NCBI RefSeq assembly: GCF_001598475.1 | Contig: NZ_BCZA01000003.1 | Span: 310,001 to 374,000 of the forward strand | DNA length: 64,000 bases | Direction: 5' to 3' | Origin: Pantoea agglomerans NBRC 102470 | Lineage (GTDB): Bacteria; Pseudomonadota; Gammaproteobacteria; Enterobacterales; Enterobacteriaceae | In this document: positions 27,772 through 37,286 of the stretch, in pieces | Layout of the letters: every line of letters begins with the position of its first letter | Numbering within the stretch: position 1 is the stretch's first letter | Made by a program: the position numbers and the translations under genes | Notes under the pieces: model-generated | Seen by the model: the letters and a program-made list of their open reading frames with translations, nothing else | Told to the model about the DNA's origin: nothing | Database searches by the model: none

Positions 27772-28350
27772 ATGTTGAAAAAACTGTTATTCCCACTGTT
27801 GGCTGCGTTCATTTTAGCCGGCTGTGCAACCAGCAATAATACCCTGACTATCCAGCCTAAAATTCAGTTACCGCAGCAGGACCCAGGCCTGATGGGCGTG
27901 ACTGTCAGCATCAACGGTGCCGACCAGCGTAAAGATCAGGCGCTGGCAAAAGTAAATCGTGATGGTCAGTTAGTGACCTTAACGTCATCGCGCGACCTGC
28001 GTTTCCTGCTGCAGGAAGTGCTGGAGAAGCAGATGACAGCACGCGGCTATATGATTGGTCCTAATGGCGCGGTCGATCTGCAGATTGTGGTGAACAACCT
28101 CTATGCCGACGTCACTCAGGGCAATGTGCGCTACAGCATCACCACCAAAGCGGACATCTCTATTATCGCAACAGCGAAAAACGGCAACAAACAGGTTAAA
28201 AACTACCGCCAGACTTACAGCGTAGAAGGCGCGTTCAACGCCAATAACCAGAAGATTACCAACGCGGTGAACGCCACTATGAGCGATGTGATCGCGGATA
28301 TGGCTCAGGACACCAGCGTCAACGACTTTATCAAGCAGAACGCCCGTTAA
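27772..28350 (+). CDS. yajG: YajG lipoprotein
   Basis: The 192-residue lipoprotein starts MLKKLLFPLLAAFILAGCAT with a clear lipobox LAGC. The start at 27772 is in the usual position with GAGAAAAAG upstream. The body contains the YajG family segment (LTIQPKIQLPQQDPGLMGVT, then VDLQIVVNNLYADVTQG). Function is unknown; it usually precedes ampG, as here. A terminator hairpin lies between the two, so ampG may be partly uncoupled. Confidence 0.94.
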   Translation: MLKKLLFPLLAAFILAGCATSNNTLTIQPKIQLPQQDPGLMGVTVSINGADQRKDQALAKVNRDGQLVTLTSSRDLRFLLQEVLEKQMTARGYMIGPNGAVDLQIVVNNLYADVTQGNVRYSITTKADISIIATAKNGNKQVKNYRQTYSVEGAFNANNQKITNAVNATMSDVIADMAQDTSVNDFIKQNAR

Positions 28351-28365
28351 TTCAGTCTCTCCTCT

Positions 28366-28389
28366 GCCCTGCCTTGCGCAGGGCTTTTT
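28366..28389 (+). terminator. Terminator or attenuator between yajG and ampG
   Basis: GCCCTGC and GCAGGGC arms with a five-base loop, then five T residues, 19 bases before the ampG start. Confidence 0.8.
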
Positions 28390-28407
28390 GTTATCTGCAG
28401 GATCCGC

Positions 28408-29898
28408 ATGAACCACTATCTTCGCCTCTTCAGCCAGAAAAACGCCGCCGTATTGCTGCTTCTTGGTTTTGCTTCCGGACTGCCGCTGGCCCTGACATCG
28501 GGCACGTTGCAGGCGTGGATGACGGTGGAAAATGTCGACCTGAAAACCATCGGCTTCTTTTCGCTGGTCGGCCAGGCCTATGTCTTTAAGTTTCTCTGGT
28601 CACCGATGATGGACCGCTATACGCCGCCGTTTCTGGGCCGGCGTCGCGGCTGGTTACTGGTCAGTCAGCTGGCGCTGGTTGGCGGGATAATCGCGATGGG
28701 ATTTCTGCAACCGGGACGCGATCTTACCCTGATGGCCGCGCTGGCCGTGCTGATTGCCTTCTGCTCCGCCTCACAGGACATCGTTTTTGACGCATGGAAA
28801 ACGGACATCCTGCCGCCTGAAGAGCGTGGCAGCGGCGCGGCGATTACCGTGCTGGGGTATCGACTGGCAATGCTGATTTCCGGCGGGCTGGCGTTGTGGC
28901 TGGCTGACCGCTACCTCGGCTGGCAGGCAACCTACTGGCTGATGGCGCTGATGATGGTGCCGGGCATTATCGCCACGCTGGTGGCGAGCGAGCCAGATAC
29001 CCGTATCTCCACACCCCATTCACTGCGTCAGGCGGTGGTCGATCCGCTAAAAGATTTCTTTCAGCGCAACAACGCCTGGCTGCTTATTACCCTGATTATT
29101 CTTTACAAGCTGGGCGATGCGTTTGCCGCCTCGCTGACCACCACTTTTTTGATTCGCGGCGTGGGCTTCAACGCCGGTGACGTCGGTCTGGTCAACAAGA
29201 CGCTGGGTCTGCTGGCGACCATTATTGGCGCGCTCTATGGCGGCGTACTGATGCAGCGTCTGAGCCTGTTCCGGGCGCTAATGATTTTCGGTCTGCTGCA
29301 GGCTGTCTCGAACTTTGGTTACTGGCTGCTGGCGGTGACCGACAAACAGTTGTGGAGCATGGCCAGCGCGGTCTTTGTTGAAAATCTCTGTGGCGGCATG
29401 GGCACCGCGGCCTTTGTGGCGCTGTTAATGACGCTGTGCAATAAGTCGTTCTCCGCTACCCAGTTCGCCCTGTTGTCGGCGCTCTCAGCGGTTGGTCGGG
29501 TCTATGTCGGCCCGGCGGCGGGCTGGCTGGTGGAACTCTGGGGCTGGCCGACCTTTTATGCATTCACGGTGATGGCGGGTCTGCCGGGCCTGGTGCTGCT
29601 GGCTTTTTGCCGACAAACATTGAATCAGGTCGAGCAAAGTGGCAATTTTCTGACACGTAGCTACTATCCTCATGGCTATCGCTGGACTAATCGTCTGTTT
29701 GCAGCCGGATGCGGCGTACTGGCGCTCTGGCTGGTGGCTCTGGCACTGAATGCGTTGGGCGTGACGGCGCTGACACCGCTGCTTACCCGCCTGTTTGAGC
29801 TGGGTATGACACTCTCCCTGCTGGCGGTGCTTTCGGGAGTGTTGCTGGACTATCGGGCGCTGAAGAGAACCCCTGCGTTGCCTGCATCAGATGCTTAA
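28408..29898 (+). CDS. ampG: Muropeptide permease AmpG
   Basis: The 496-residue major facilitator-type permease (MNHYLRLFSQKNAAVLLLLGFASGLPLALTS) has about 14 membrane segments and matches E. coli AmpG (491). It imports GlcNAc-anhydroMurNAc-peptides from the periplasm for peptidoglycan recycling and so supplies the signal for AmpC beta-lactamase induction. A C-terminal extension beyond the last helix (LLDYRALKRTPALPASDA) is short. It is downstream of yajG, as usual. Confidence 0.96.
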   Translation: MNHYLRLFSQKNAAVLLLLGFASGLPLALTSGTLQAWMTVENVDLKTIGFFSLVGQAYVFKFLWSPMMDRYTPPFLGRRRGWLLVSQLALVGGIIAMGFLQPGRDLTLMAALAVLIAFCSASQDIVFDAWKTDILPPEERGSGAAITVLGYRLAMLISGGLALWLADRYLGWQATYWLMALMMVPGIIATLVASEPDTRISTPHSLRQAVVDPLKDFFQRNNAWLLITLIILYKLGDAFAASLTTTFLIRGVGFNAGDVGLVNKTLGLLATIIGALYGGVLMQRLSLFRALMIFGLLQAVSNFGYWLLAVTDKQLWSMASAVFVENLCGGMGTAAFVALLMTLCNKSFSATQFALLSALSAVGRVYVGPAAGWLVELWGWPTFYAFTVMAGLPGLVLLAFCRQTLNQVEQSGNFLTRSYYPHGYRWTNRLFAAGCGVLALWLVALALNALGVTALTPLLTRLFELGMTLSLLAVLSGVLLDYRALKRTPALPASDA

Positions 29899-29971
29899 GT
29901 GAAATCGATAGGTTTACGGGCTGCGGCTTATTTTATGACACCCCGATAAGTCGCCGCCATTTATCATCGCG

Positions 29972-29992
29972 TGTTATTTTTTAAAAATAACA
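29972..29992. repeat. AT-rich 21-bp palindrome
   Basis: TGTTATTTTT-T-AAAAATAACA is a perfect 10-bp dyad with one central base, 74 bases after the ampG stop. It could be a regulator site or part of a termination structure; neither is proven. Confidence 0.5.
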
Positions 29993-30181
29993 ATATGACC
30001 TGAGGAGGCGTAGCGGAAATACTAAAAACCGGTGAGCAATTACTTTAGTTAAATTTCATCGCGCAAATGATGCAGACTTGTTAAATATTTGGGAGTTAAA
30101 AGTAAGGGTTATTCCTTTCCCTGATTTTTTTACGGTTACTTCCATTGGTTTTTGTTATATTGATGCCAACTGCTTGTCTGC

Positions 30182-30196
30182 GTTAATTATTTGTCA
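30182..30196. promoter_or_regulatory. ArcA-like box upstream of cyoA
   Basis: GTTAATTATTTGTCA matches the ArcA-P pattern GTTAATTAAATGTTA at most positions. E. coli ArcA represses cyo under low oxygen, so the site makes sense. It lies about 70 bases upstream of the promoter. Confidence 0.6.
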
Positions 30197-30264
30197 CCTG
30201 GCGCAACATCTGTGACACCCTTAGCAAAAGGTGTCAACACGTATCTGACACATCCTTAAGCTGG

Positions 30265-30293
30265 TTTACACTGCATAAACCTTCCCGTAAAAT
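30265..30293 (+). promoter_or_regulatory. Sigma-70 promoter of cyoABCDE
   Basis: TTTACA and TAAAAT are separated by 17 bases. The predicted transcription start is near 30300, 43 bases before the ATG. Confidence 0.75.
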
Positions 30294-30342
30294 GCGCGCA
30301 CACTTAAACGACAATAGAGCCCTTTGTCATTGAGGTCGTTAA

Positions 30343-31269
30343 ATGAGACTCAGTAAATACAATAAAAGTTTGGGGATTTTGTCATTAATTGCAGGCACTT
30401 TATTAATGAGTGGCTGCGATAGTGCATTGTTAAATCCCAAAGGACAGATTGCACTGGAGCAACGTTCGCTGATACTGACTGCCTTTGGCCTGATGTTGAT
30501 CGTCGTCATCCCCGCAGTCCTGATGGCCGTGGTGTTTGCCTGGAAATATCGGGCGTCCAACACGAATGCGAAGTACAGCCCTAACTGGTCACACTCTAAC
30601 AAAGTGGAAGCCGTGGTCTGGACCATTCCGATCCTGATCATTCTCTTCCTCAGCGTGCTGACCTGGAAATCAACCCACGCACTGGAGCCCAGCAAACCGC
30701 TGCAATCTGATGTGAAACCGGTTGAGATCGATGTGGTTGCACTGGACTGGAAATGGTTGTTCATTTACCCGGAACAGGGTATTGCGACCGTGAACCAGAT
30801 TGCCTTCCCGGCAAATACTCCGGTGAACTTCAAAATCACGTCTAACTCCGTCATGAACTCTTTCTTCATCCCAACGCTCGGCAGCCAGATTTATGCGATG
30901 GCTGGTATGCAGACCAAGCTGCATCTGATTGCAAATGAGCCGGGAATTTTCGACGGTATCTCTGCGAACTTCAGTGGTCGTGGTTTCTCTGGCATGAAGT
31001 TTAAAGCCATTGCAACCAAAGACGATGCGGAATTCCAGCAGTGGGTGGCTAAAGTTAAAGCAGCCCCTAACACGCTGAACACTATGGATGATTTCGAGAA
31101 AGTGGCTGTGCCAAGCGAAAATCACCCGGTGGAATATTTCTCTTCAGCTGATCCGAAACTGTTCATGCAAGTCATCGACAAGTTCAAGATGAGCCACGGG
31201 AAAATGGACATGCCAAAACATGAAGGTATGGACATGAGTCACGCCGCTTCCGCGGGAGCCGAGGAATAA
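30343..31269 (+). CDS. cyoA: Cytochrome bo3 ubiquinol oxidase subunit II
   Basis: The 308-residue subunit starts with a lipoprotein signal ending in LMSGC and has two membrane helices and a periplasmic cupredoxin-like domain ([18 protein letters not shown]). It lacks the CuA ligands of cytochrome c oxidases, as expected for quinol oxidases. The C-terminus is His/Met/Lys-rich ([14 protein letters not shown]). It heads the five-gene cyo operon with cyoB four bases downstream. Confidence 0.97.
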   Translation: MRLSKYNKSLGILSLIAGTLLMSGCDSALLNPKGQIALEQRSLILTAFGLMLIVVIPAVLMAVVFAWKYRASNTNAKYSPNWSHSNKVEAVVWTIPILIILFLSVLTWKSTHALEPSKPLQSDVKPVEIDVVALDWKWLFIYPEQGIATVNQIAFPANTPVNFKITSNSVMNSFFIPTLGSQIYAMAGMQTKLHLIANEPGIFDGISANFSGRGFSGMKFKAIATKDDAEFQQWVAKVKAAPNTLNTMDDFEKVAVPSENHPVEYFSSADPKLFMQVIDKFKMSHGKMDMPKHEGMDMSHAASAGAEE

Positions 31270-31273
31270 TACG

Positions 31274-33256
31274 ATGTTCGGAAAATTAACACTTGATGCA
31301 GTGCCGTACCATGAGCCGATTATCATGGTTACGGTTGCCGCTATCCTGATAGGTGGTGCAGCGCTGGTTGCTGCGCTCACCTATTTTGGTAAGTGGAAAT
31401 ATCTGTGGTCTGAATGGCTGACGTCAGTCGACCACAAACGCCTGGGTATCATGTACATCATCATGGCGTTCGTCATGCTGATTCGTGGTTTCGCTGATGC
31501 CATTATGATGCGTACCCAGCAGGTTATGGCTTCGGCCGGTGAAGCGGGCATTCTGCCACCGCACCACTACGACCAGATCTTTACCGCGCATGGCGTGATT
31601 ATGATCTTCTTCGTGGCGATGCCGTTCGTGGTTGGCCTGATGAACATCGCGGTTCCGTTGCAGATTGGTGCACGTGACGTTGCGTTCCCGTTCCTGAACA
31701 ACCTGAGCTTCTGGTTTACTGCGGTCGGTGTGATCCTGGTTAACCTGTCGCTGGGTGTGGGCGAGTTCGCACAGACCGGCTGGCTGGCTTATCCGCCGCT
31801 CTCCGGCGCGGAGTACAGTCCCGGGGTCGGGGTCGATTACTGGATCTGGAGCCTTCAGCTTTCAGGTATTGGTACGACCTTAACCGGTATTAACTTCTTC
31901 GTGACCATCCTGAAGATGCGTGCACCGGGCATGAGCCTGTTCAAAATGCCGGTATTTACCTGGACCGCGCTGTGCACCAACGTCCTGATCATCGCTGCGT
32001 TCCCGGTTCTGACCGTGACCCTGGCGCTGTTGACCCTTGATCGTTATCTCGGCTTCCATTTCTTCACCAATGAAATGGGCGGGAACATGATGATGTACGT
32101 CAACCTGATCTGGGTCTGGGGCCATCCGGAAGTGTATATCCTGGTACTGCCGGTGTTTGGTGTGTTCGCAGAAATTACCGCGACCTTCTCCAAAAAACGT
32201 CTGTTTGGTTATACCTCACTGGTGTGGGCGACCATCGCCATTACCGTGCTGTCGTTTATCGTCTGGTTGCACCACTTCTTCACCATGGGTGCAGGTGCCA
32301 ACGTTAACGCCTTCTTCGGTATCATGACGATGATCATCGCGATTCCGACCGGGGTTAAAATCTTTAACTGGCTGTTCACCATGTATCAGGGCCGCATTCA
32401 GATGCACTCTGCCATGCTGTGGACCGTTGGCTTCCTGGTAACCTTCTCTGTAGGGGGTATGACCGGCGTACTGCTGGCCGTTCCGGGTGCTGACTTTATT
32501 CTGCACAACAGCCTGTTCCTGATTGCACACTTCCATAACGTTATCATCGGTGGTGTGGTGTTCGGTTGTATGGCGGGCGTGACCTACTGGTTCCCGAAAG
32601 CATTTGGCTTCACCCTGAACGAAACCTGGGGCAAGCGCGCATTCTGGTTCTGGATCATTGGCTTCTTCGTTGCCTTTATGCCGCTGTACGCACTGGGCTT
32701 CATGGGTATGACACGTCGTCTGAGCCAGGATATCGATCCACAGTTCCACACCTTACTGGTGGTAGCTGCGGGCGGTGCTGGCCTGATTGCGCTGGGTATT
32801 CTGTGTCAGCTGACCATGTTCTACGTCTCGGTACGTGACCGCGATCAGAACCGTGATGTGACGGGTGACCCATGGGGCGGTCGTACGCTGGAGTGGGCAA
32901 CCTCTTCACCACCACCGTTCTATAACTTTGCTGTCATCCCGCATGTGCATGAGCGTGACGCTTTCTGGGAAATGAAAGAGAAAGGCGAAGCGTACAAACA
33001 GCCGGAATCTTATGAAGAGATTCATATGCCGAAAAACAGCGGTGCCGCAATTATCATCTGCGCATTTGCAACGGTAATGGGTTTCGCGCTGATCTGGCAT
33101 ATCTGGTGGCTGGCGGGTGTTTCATTCCTCGGCATGATCGTTTCCTGGATCGTGAAGAGCTTCGACGAAGACGTGGATTACTACGTTCCGGTTGCCGAAG
33201 TTCAGAAGATTGAGAACCAGCACTTTGACGAAATCAGCAAAGCAGGTCTGAAATAA
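31274..33256 (+). CDS. cyoB: Cytochrome bo3 ubiquinol oxidase subunit I
   Basis: The 660-residue catalytic subunit has 15 predicted membrane helices. Haem and copper ligand motifs are visible: TAHGVIMIF (low-spin haem His), [14 protein letters not shown] (CuB His and the cross-linked Tyr), [11 protein letters not shown] (two CuB His) and [12 protein letters not shown] (haem His pair). It reduces oxygen to water and pumps protons. Its stop overlaps the cyoC ATG by one base (TAATG). Confidence 0.98.
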   Translation: MFGKLTLDAVPYHEPIIMVTVAAILIGGAALVAALTYFGKWKYLWSEWLTSVDHKRLGIMYIIMAFVMLIRGFADAIMMRTQQVMASAGEAGILPPHHYDQIFTAHGVIMIFFVAMPFVVGLMNIAVPLQIGARDVAFPFLNNLSFWFTAVGVILVNLSLGVGEFAQTGWLAYPPLSGAEYSPGVGVDYWIWSLQLSGIGTTLTGINFFVTILKMRAPGMSLFKMPVFTWTALCTNVLIIAAFPVLTVTLALLTLDRYLGFHFFTNEMGGNMMMYVNLIWVWGHPEVYILVLPVFGVFAEITATFSKKRLFGYTSLVWATIAITVLSFIVWLHHFFTMGAGANVNAFFGIMTMIIAIPTGVKIFNWLFTMYQGRIQMHSAMLWTVGFLVTFSVGGMTGVLLAVPGADFILHNSLFLIAHFHNVIIGGVVFGCMAGVTYWFPKAFGFTLNETWGKRAFWFWIIGFFVAFMPLYALGFMGMTRRLSQDIDPQFHTLLVVAAGGAGLIALGILCQLTMFYVSVRDRDQNRDVTGDPWGGRTLEWATSSPPPFYNFAVIPHVHERDAFWEMKEKGEAYKQPESYEEIHMPKNSGAAIIICAFATVMGFALIWHIWWLAGVSFLGMIVSWIVKSFDEDVDYYVPVAEVQKIENQHFDEISKAGLK

Positions 33257-33873
33257 TGTCAACTGAAACTCTGATTAAACATCACCACGACGCCCATGCG
33301 GAGCATGGGCATCACGATGCAGGAGCCAATAAAGTCTTTGGCTTCTGGATCTACCTGATGAGTGACTGCATTATCTTCGCAACCCTGTTTGCGACCTATG
33401 CTGTCATGGTCAACAACACTGCCGGTGGCCCGGCAGGTAAAGATATCTTTGAGCTGCCGTTTGTTCTGGTAGAAACCGCCCTGCTGCTGTTGAGTTCGAT
33501 CACTTACGGCATGGCTGTTATCTCCATGAACAAGGAGCAAAAAGGTGCCGTTATCGGCTGGCTGGCGCTGACCTTCCTGTTCGGTCTGGGCTTCATCGGA
33601 ATGGAAATCTATGAATTCCATCATCTGATTGCTGAAGGCTTTGGTCCGGATCGCAGTGGCTTCCTGTCTGGCTTCTTTACGCTGGTCGGTACCCACGGTC
33701 TGCACGTGACCTCAGGTCTGATCTGGATGCTGGTTCTGATGTTCCAGATTTCCAAACGTGGCCTGAACGCGACTAACCGCACTCGTATCATGTGTCTGAG
33801 CCTGTTCTGGCACTTCCTGGACGTGGTCTGGATTTGCGTCTTCACCGTTGTTTACCTGATGGGAGCCATGTAA
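33256..33873 (+). CDS. cyoC: Cytochrome bo3 ubiquinol oxidase subunit III
   Basis: The 205-residue, five-helix subunit has a His-rich N-terminus ([15 protein letters not shown]) and the conserved SMGLIW-region equivalents [16 protein letters not shown] and [15 protein letters not shown]. It has no redox centre and stabilises subunit I. Both ends overlap neighbours by one base, so translation is coupled through the operon. Confidence 0.97.
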   Translation: MSTETLIKHHHDAHAEHGHHDAGANKVFGFWIYLMSDCIIFATLFATYAVMVNNTAGGPAGKDIFELPFVLVETALLLLSSITYGMAVISMNKEQKGAVIGWLALTFLFGLGFIGMEIYEFHHLIAEGFGPDRSGFLSGFFTLVGTHGLHVTSGLIWMLVLMFQISKRGLNATNRTRIMCLSLFWHFLDVVWICVFTVVYLMGAM

Positions 33874-34202
33874 TGAGTCATTCCGTTAACGAACATGGCG
33901 CTTCACACGGTAGCGTGAAGTCCTACATGATCGGCTTCATCCTCTCTATCATCCTGACGGCGATCCCGTTCTGGATGGTAATGGATGGCAGTGCATCTCA
34001 CGGTACTATCCTTGGTGTTGTTCTGGTATGTGCGGTGATTCAGGTGCTGGTTCACCTGGTCTACTTCCTGCACTTAGACAGCAAATCTGAGGGTGGCTGG
34101 AACATGGTAGCCATTGTCTTCTCGGCCATCATCATCCTGATTGTCGTAGTAGGCTCACTGTGGATCATGTGGAACCTCAACTACAACATGATGCCTCACT
34201 AA
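33873..34202 (+). CDS. cyoD: Cytochrome bo3 ubiquinol oxidase subunit IV
   Basis: The 109-residue three-helix subunit begins [20 protein letters not shown]. The start at 33873 overlaps the cyoC stop as TAATG; a longer upstream frame is only the shadow of cyoC. It assists assembly of the CuB-haem centre in subunit I. It precedes cyoE by 13 bases. Confidence 0.96.
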   Translation: MSHSVNEHGASHGSVKSYMIGFILSIILTAIPFWMVMDGSASHGTILGVVLVCAVIQVLVHLVYFLHLDSKSEGGWNMVAIVFSAIIILIVVVGSLWIMWNLNYNMMPH

Positions 34203-34215
34203 AGAGTCACGCGTA

Positions 34216-35103
34216 ATGTTTAAGCAATACCTGCAAGTTACAAAACCAGGAATTATTTTCGGGAATTTAATTTCTGTGATCGGCGGATTTCTGTTGGCTT
34301 CCAAAGGCAACACGGATTACGCCCTGTTTCTCATCACCCTGGTGGGCGTGTCACTGGTGGTTGCATCGGGTTGTGTGTTTAACAACGTGATCGACCGCGA
34401 CATTGACATCAAGATGGAGAGAACCAGGAATCGGGTGCTGGTAAAAGGCCTCATCTCCGCGAAAGTAAGCCTGGTTTATGCCACTGTGCTGGGTATTGCT
34501 GGCTTTGCGTTGCTCTACTTCGGTGCTAATCCGCTGGCCATGTGGCTGGCGGTGATGGGCTTCGTGGTGTACGTGGGCATCTACAGTCTCTACATGAAGC
34601 GTAATTCCGTTTACGGTACGCTGATTGGCAGTCTGTCGGGTGCTGCGCCGCCGGTTATCGGCTACTGCGCGGTCTCTAACCAGTTTGATGCTGGCGCACT
34701 CATCCTGCTGGCGATCTTTAGCCTGTGGCAGATGCCGCATTCGTACGCGATTGCCATCTTCCGCTTTAAAGATTACCAGGCAGCGAACATCCCGGTTCTG
34801 CCGGTGGTGAAAGGCATTTCCGTGGCTAAAAATCATATTACGCTCTATATCCTGGCGTTTATGATTGCCACGCTGATGCTGACGCTGGGAGGCTACGCGG
34901 GCTACAAATATCTGGTGGTGGCTGCTGCGGTCAGCGTCTGGTGGCTGGGCATGGCGTTATCGGGTTATAAAACCGCTGATGACCGTGTCTGGGCGCGTAA
35001 ACTGTTTGTCTTCTCTATCGTGACCATCACCGCACTGAGCGTGATGATGTCGGTGGATTCGATGGCTCCGGCCTCGAAGGACCTGCTGACTTACGTCTGG
35101 TAA
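34216..35103 (+). CDS. cyoE: Protohaem IX farnesyltransferase
   Basis: The 295-residue UbiA-family membrane prenyltransferase has the aspartate motif [18 protein letters not shown] near residues 55-72 and a second conserved segment around [15 protein letters not shown]. It makes haem O from haem B and farnesyl diphosphate for the oxidase encoded upstream. It is the last gene of the operon and is followed by a strong terminator. Confidence 0.97.
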   Translation: MFKQYLQVTKPGIIFGNLISVIGGFLLASKGNTDYALFLITLVGVSLVVASGCVFNNVIDRDIDIKMERTRNRVLVKGLISAKVSLVYATVLGIAGFALLYFGANPLAMWLAVMGFVVYVGIYSLYMKRNSVYGTLIGSLSGAAPPVIGYCAVSNQFDAGALILLAIFSLWQMPHSYAIAIFRFKDYQAANIPVLPVVKGISVAKNHITLYILAFMIATLMLTLGGYAGYKYLVVAAAVSVWWLGMALSGYKTADDRVWARKLFVFSIVTITALSVMMSVDSMAPASKDLLTYVW

Positions 35104-35123
35104 CCGGCACCGATACAGCATGA

Positions 35124-35154
35124 AAAGGGCGCGATTTTCGCGCCCTTTCTTTTT
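35124..35154 (+). terminator. Terminator of the cyo operon
   Basis: AAAGGGCGCGA and TCGCGCCCTTT form an eleven-base stem with a three-base loop, followed by CTTTTT. Confidence 0.95.
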
Positions 35155-35235
35155 GTTACCACTGCTTAAAAACTATTGTTTTACCCGCCCTGCCCCGCCC
35201 CCTAGAATAAATGCAGCACATTAACAGAGGTTGGA

Positions 35236-36600
35236 ATGAACGATAATAAAATGACTCCGGTGGAGCTGCGCGCCACATGGGGCCTCGGTACGGTCTTTTC
35301 CCTGCGCATGCTGGGAATGTTTATGGTCCTGCCGGTACTGACCACTTATGGCATGGCATTACAGGGCGCGAGTGAAACCTTAATTGGCCTGGCAATCGGC
35401 ATTTATGGCCTTGCCCAGGCGATATTTCAGATTCCTTTTGGTCTGCTCTCCGATCGCATCGGGCGTAAGCCGCTGATCGTTGGCGGACTGTTGCTGTTTG
35501 TCCTGGGCAGTATTATTGCTGCCTGCACCGACTCCATCTGGGGCATTATTCTGGGCCGTGCACTTCAGGGCTCAGGCGCGATTGCCGCTGCCGTGATGGC
35601 GCTGTTATCCGATTTAACCCGTGAGCAGAACCGCACCAAAGCGATGGCGTTTATCGGCATCAGTTTTGGCGTTACCTTCGCGATCGCCATGGTGGTCGGC
35701 CCGATTGTTACTCACGCACTGGGCCTGCATGCGCTGTTCTGGATGATTGCGATTCTGGCGTCGCTGGGTATCGTGATCACTCTGCTGGTGGTGCCATCGG
35801 CCTCCCATCATGTTCTGAACCGTGAATCAGGCATGGTTAAAGGCAGCTTCCGCAAAGTGCTGGCTAACCCACGTCTGGTGAAGCTCAATATCGGTATTTT
35901 CTGCCTGCACGTCCTGCTGATGTCGAGTTTTGTCGCGTTACCGGGGCAGTTTGAACAGGCAGGCTTCCCGGCTCCCGAACACTGGAAAGTCTATCTCTCC
36001 ACCATGCTGATCGCTTTTGCCGGCGTAGTCCCCTTCATCATTTATGCCGAAGTGAAGCGCCGCATGAAGCGTGTCTTTGTCGGCTGCGTCGGGATGATTG
36101 TCATTGCCGAGATCGTATTGTGGGGCGCGGAAGGACATTTCTGGACGCTGGTGGTGGGTGTTCAGCTCTTCTTCTTCGCTTTCAACCTGATGGAAGCGAT
36201 TCTGCCTTCGCTGATCAGTAAAGAGTCGCCTGCGGGCTACAAAGGCACGGCGATGGGGATCTACTCCACCAGCCAGTTCCTGGGCGTGGCCGTTGGCGGC
36301 AGCATGGGTGGCTGGGTATTTGGTCATTTCGATGCGCAGACCGTATTCCTGGTTGGCGCGATGGTGGCCGCAGCCTGGCTGTTTGTCAGCATGACAATGC
36401 AGGAACCGCCTTATGTCAGCAGCCTGCGCATCGTGCTGAGTGATGCCGCACTGGCCGTGCCGAATCTGGAGCAGCGCCTGAAAGCGCAGCCGGGCGTTAA
36501 CTCTGTGTTTATCGTGCCCGAAGAGAAAAGCGCCTATATCAAAATTGATAGCAAGGTTACCAGCCGCCCTGAGCTGGAAGCTCTGCTGGGTAGTTGCTAG
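35236..36600 (+). CDS. yajR: Major facilitator transporter YajR
   Basis: The 454-residue transporter has twelve membrane helices, the motif A loop GLLSDRIGRKPLIVGG and a C-terminal soluble ferredoxin-like YAM domain (about residues 390-454, VPNLEQRLKAQPGVNSVFIV). This domain is diagnostic for YajR. The substrate is not known; it is grouped with drug-type proton antiporters. It has no neighbour in the same transcript, and an unusual 686-bp intergenic region follows. Confidence 0.95.
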   Translation: MNDNKMTPVELRATWGLGTVFSLRMLGMFMVLPVLTTYGMALQGASETLIGLAIGIYGLAQAIFQIPFGLLSDRIGRKPLIVGGLLLFVLGSIIAACTDSIWGIILGRALQGSGAIAAAVMALLSDLTREQNRTKAMAFIGISFGVTFAIAMVVGPIVTHALGLHALFWMIAILASLGIVITLLVVPSASHHVLNRESGMVKGSFRKVLANPRLVKLNIGIFCLHVLLMSSFVALPGQFEQAGFPAPEHWKVYLSTMLIAFAGVVPFIIYAEVKRRMKRVFVGCVGMIVIAEIVLWGAEGHFWTLVVGVQLFFFAFNLMEAILPSLISKESPAGYKGTAMGIYSTSQFLGVAVGGSMGGWVFGHFDAQTVFLVGAMVAAAWLFVSMTMQEPPYVSSLRIVLSDAALAVPNLEQRLKAQPGVNSVFIVPEEKSAYIKIDSKVTSRPELEALLGSC

Positions 36601-36652
36601 CTTAAAAAAGTTTAGTGATGACGTCAGCTCGTTTCGCTTCAGGATCGAGCAG

Positions 36653-36773
36653 GCTCAGGGAACACGGTCAGATCGGAAAGTCGCAAAAGCCGCCATCCAT
36701 GGCATGCTCGGCCCGCGCCGTCCCTGGCGCGGGACGCTTTCCTCCTCTGACCGTGTTCCCTGCGCCCCTGAGC
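36653..36773. repeat. Structured intergenic repeat, copy 1
   Basis: The outer arms CAGGGAACACGGTCAGA (36656-36672) and TCTGACCGTGTTCCCTG (36746-36762) are perfect 17-bp inverted repeats. Inside lie nested arms GGAAAG/CTTTCC (36675-36680, 36737-36742) and CCCGCGCC/GGCGCGGG (36712-36719, 36726-36733). The core CGCAAAAG...GCCATCCATGGC (36682-36703) is shared, inverted, with copy 2. It looks like a mobile-element-derived or REP-like hairpin element; no coding capacity is convincing. Confidence 0.75.
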
Positions 36774-36799
36774 TTTTGAGTTGCTGCTAAGTTCCCCCA

Positions 36800-36829
36800 G
36801 GATTTGAATCTGTTAACAGACTCAAATCC
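36800..36829. repeat. Imperfect 30-bp palindrome between the two structured repeats
   Basis: GGATTTGA and TCAAATCC arms enclose the perfect 12-bp palindrome TCTGTTAACAGA with one A/C mismatch between them. Role unknown. Confidence 0.6.
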
Positions 36830-36945
36830 AACTCAATCCTGGTTTCAGACAGCTTATAAACTCAAAGCAAGGGGGCCAGCATAGGCTCAACCGCGCCAAA
36901 CCCGGCACAAGCCTTCTTACAGACAACTCATAAATCCAAGGCGAT

Positions 36946-37123
36946 GGGAGCCTGTGCCTGTAGCAAAGCATCGCGGACCAGGGACAAAAACGCCGGGAGC
37001 GTTTTTGAACAACGCAACGCGTTGGCCCGGCTACGGGCGCACCTCAGGGATGAGGTGCGTAATCGCCCGCGCTGAGCCGCCATGGATGGCGCTTTTGCGT
37101 CTTTGCGAAAGGCACAGGCTCCC
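36946..37123. repeat. Structured intergenic repeat, copy 2 (inverted relative to copy 1)
   Basis: Terminal arms GGGAGCCTGTGCCT (36946-36959) and AGGCACAGGCTCCC (37110-37123) are perfect 14-bp inverted repeats. Inside are AAAAACGC/GCGTTTTT (36986-37006), the palindrome CAACGCGTTG (37015-37024), and CGCACCTCA/TGAGGTGCG (37038-37059). On the minus strand it contains CGCAAAAGCGCCATCCATGGC split over 37079-37099, nearly the same core as copy 1. The remainder of 36601-37286 has no supported gene. Confidence 0.75.
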
Positions 37124-37221
37124 TGAGCAAGCGCGCGATCGCACAGACGCCCTACAGCTCCCAACTCTCTCCAGAATTTCGACTTGTTTAAAGCGACAGA
37201 AGCCCACCCAAACTCAACAAC

Positions 37222-37248
37222 AAAAAACCCGGCCTTAGCCGGGTTTTT
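37222..37248. terminator. Bidirectional terminator downstream of yajQ
   Basis: CCCGGC-CTTA-GCCGGG flanked by A and T runs on both sides. It serves yajQ on the minus strand and could stop transcription leaving the repeats. Confidence 0.88.
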
Positions 37249-37286
37249 ATCACTGCATTCATGCTGAAATTCAGCCGGCCCCCCGC

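Larger units (their letters stand above)
29899..30342. other. 444-bp intergenic region between ampG and cyoA
   Basis: No gene is visible. The region is AT-rich. It contains a 21-bp palindrome at 29972-29992, an ArcA-like element at 30182-30196, several TGACAC-type motifs between 30191 and 30252, and the predicted cyoA promoter at 30265-30293. This is long for a bacterial promoter region and is probably the control region for cyo. Confidence 0.6.

Noticed and set aside
36545..37164. Open frames of 78-81 codons over the structured repeats
   Set aside because: They simply read through the inverted-repeat elements in GC-rich frames and have no ribosome sites or protein-like composition.
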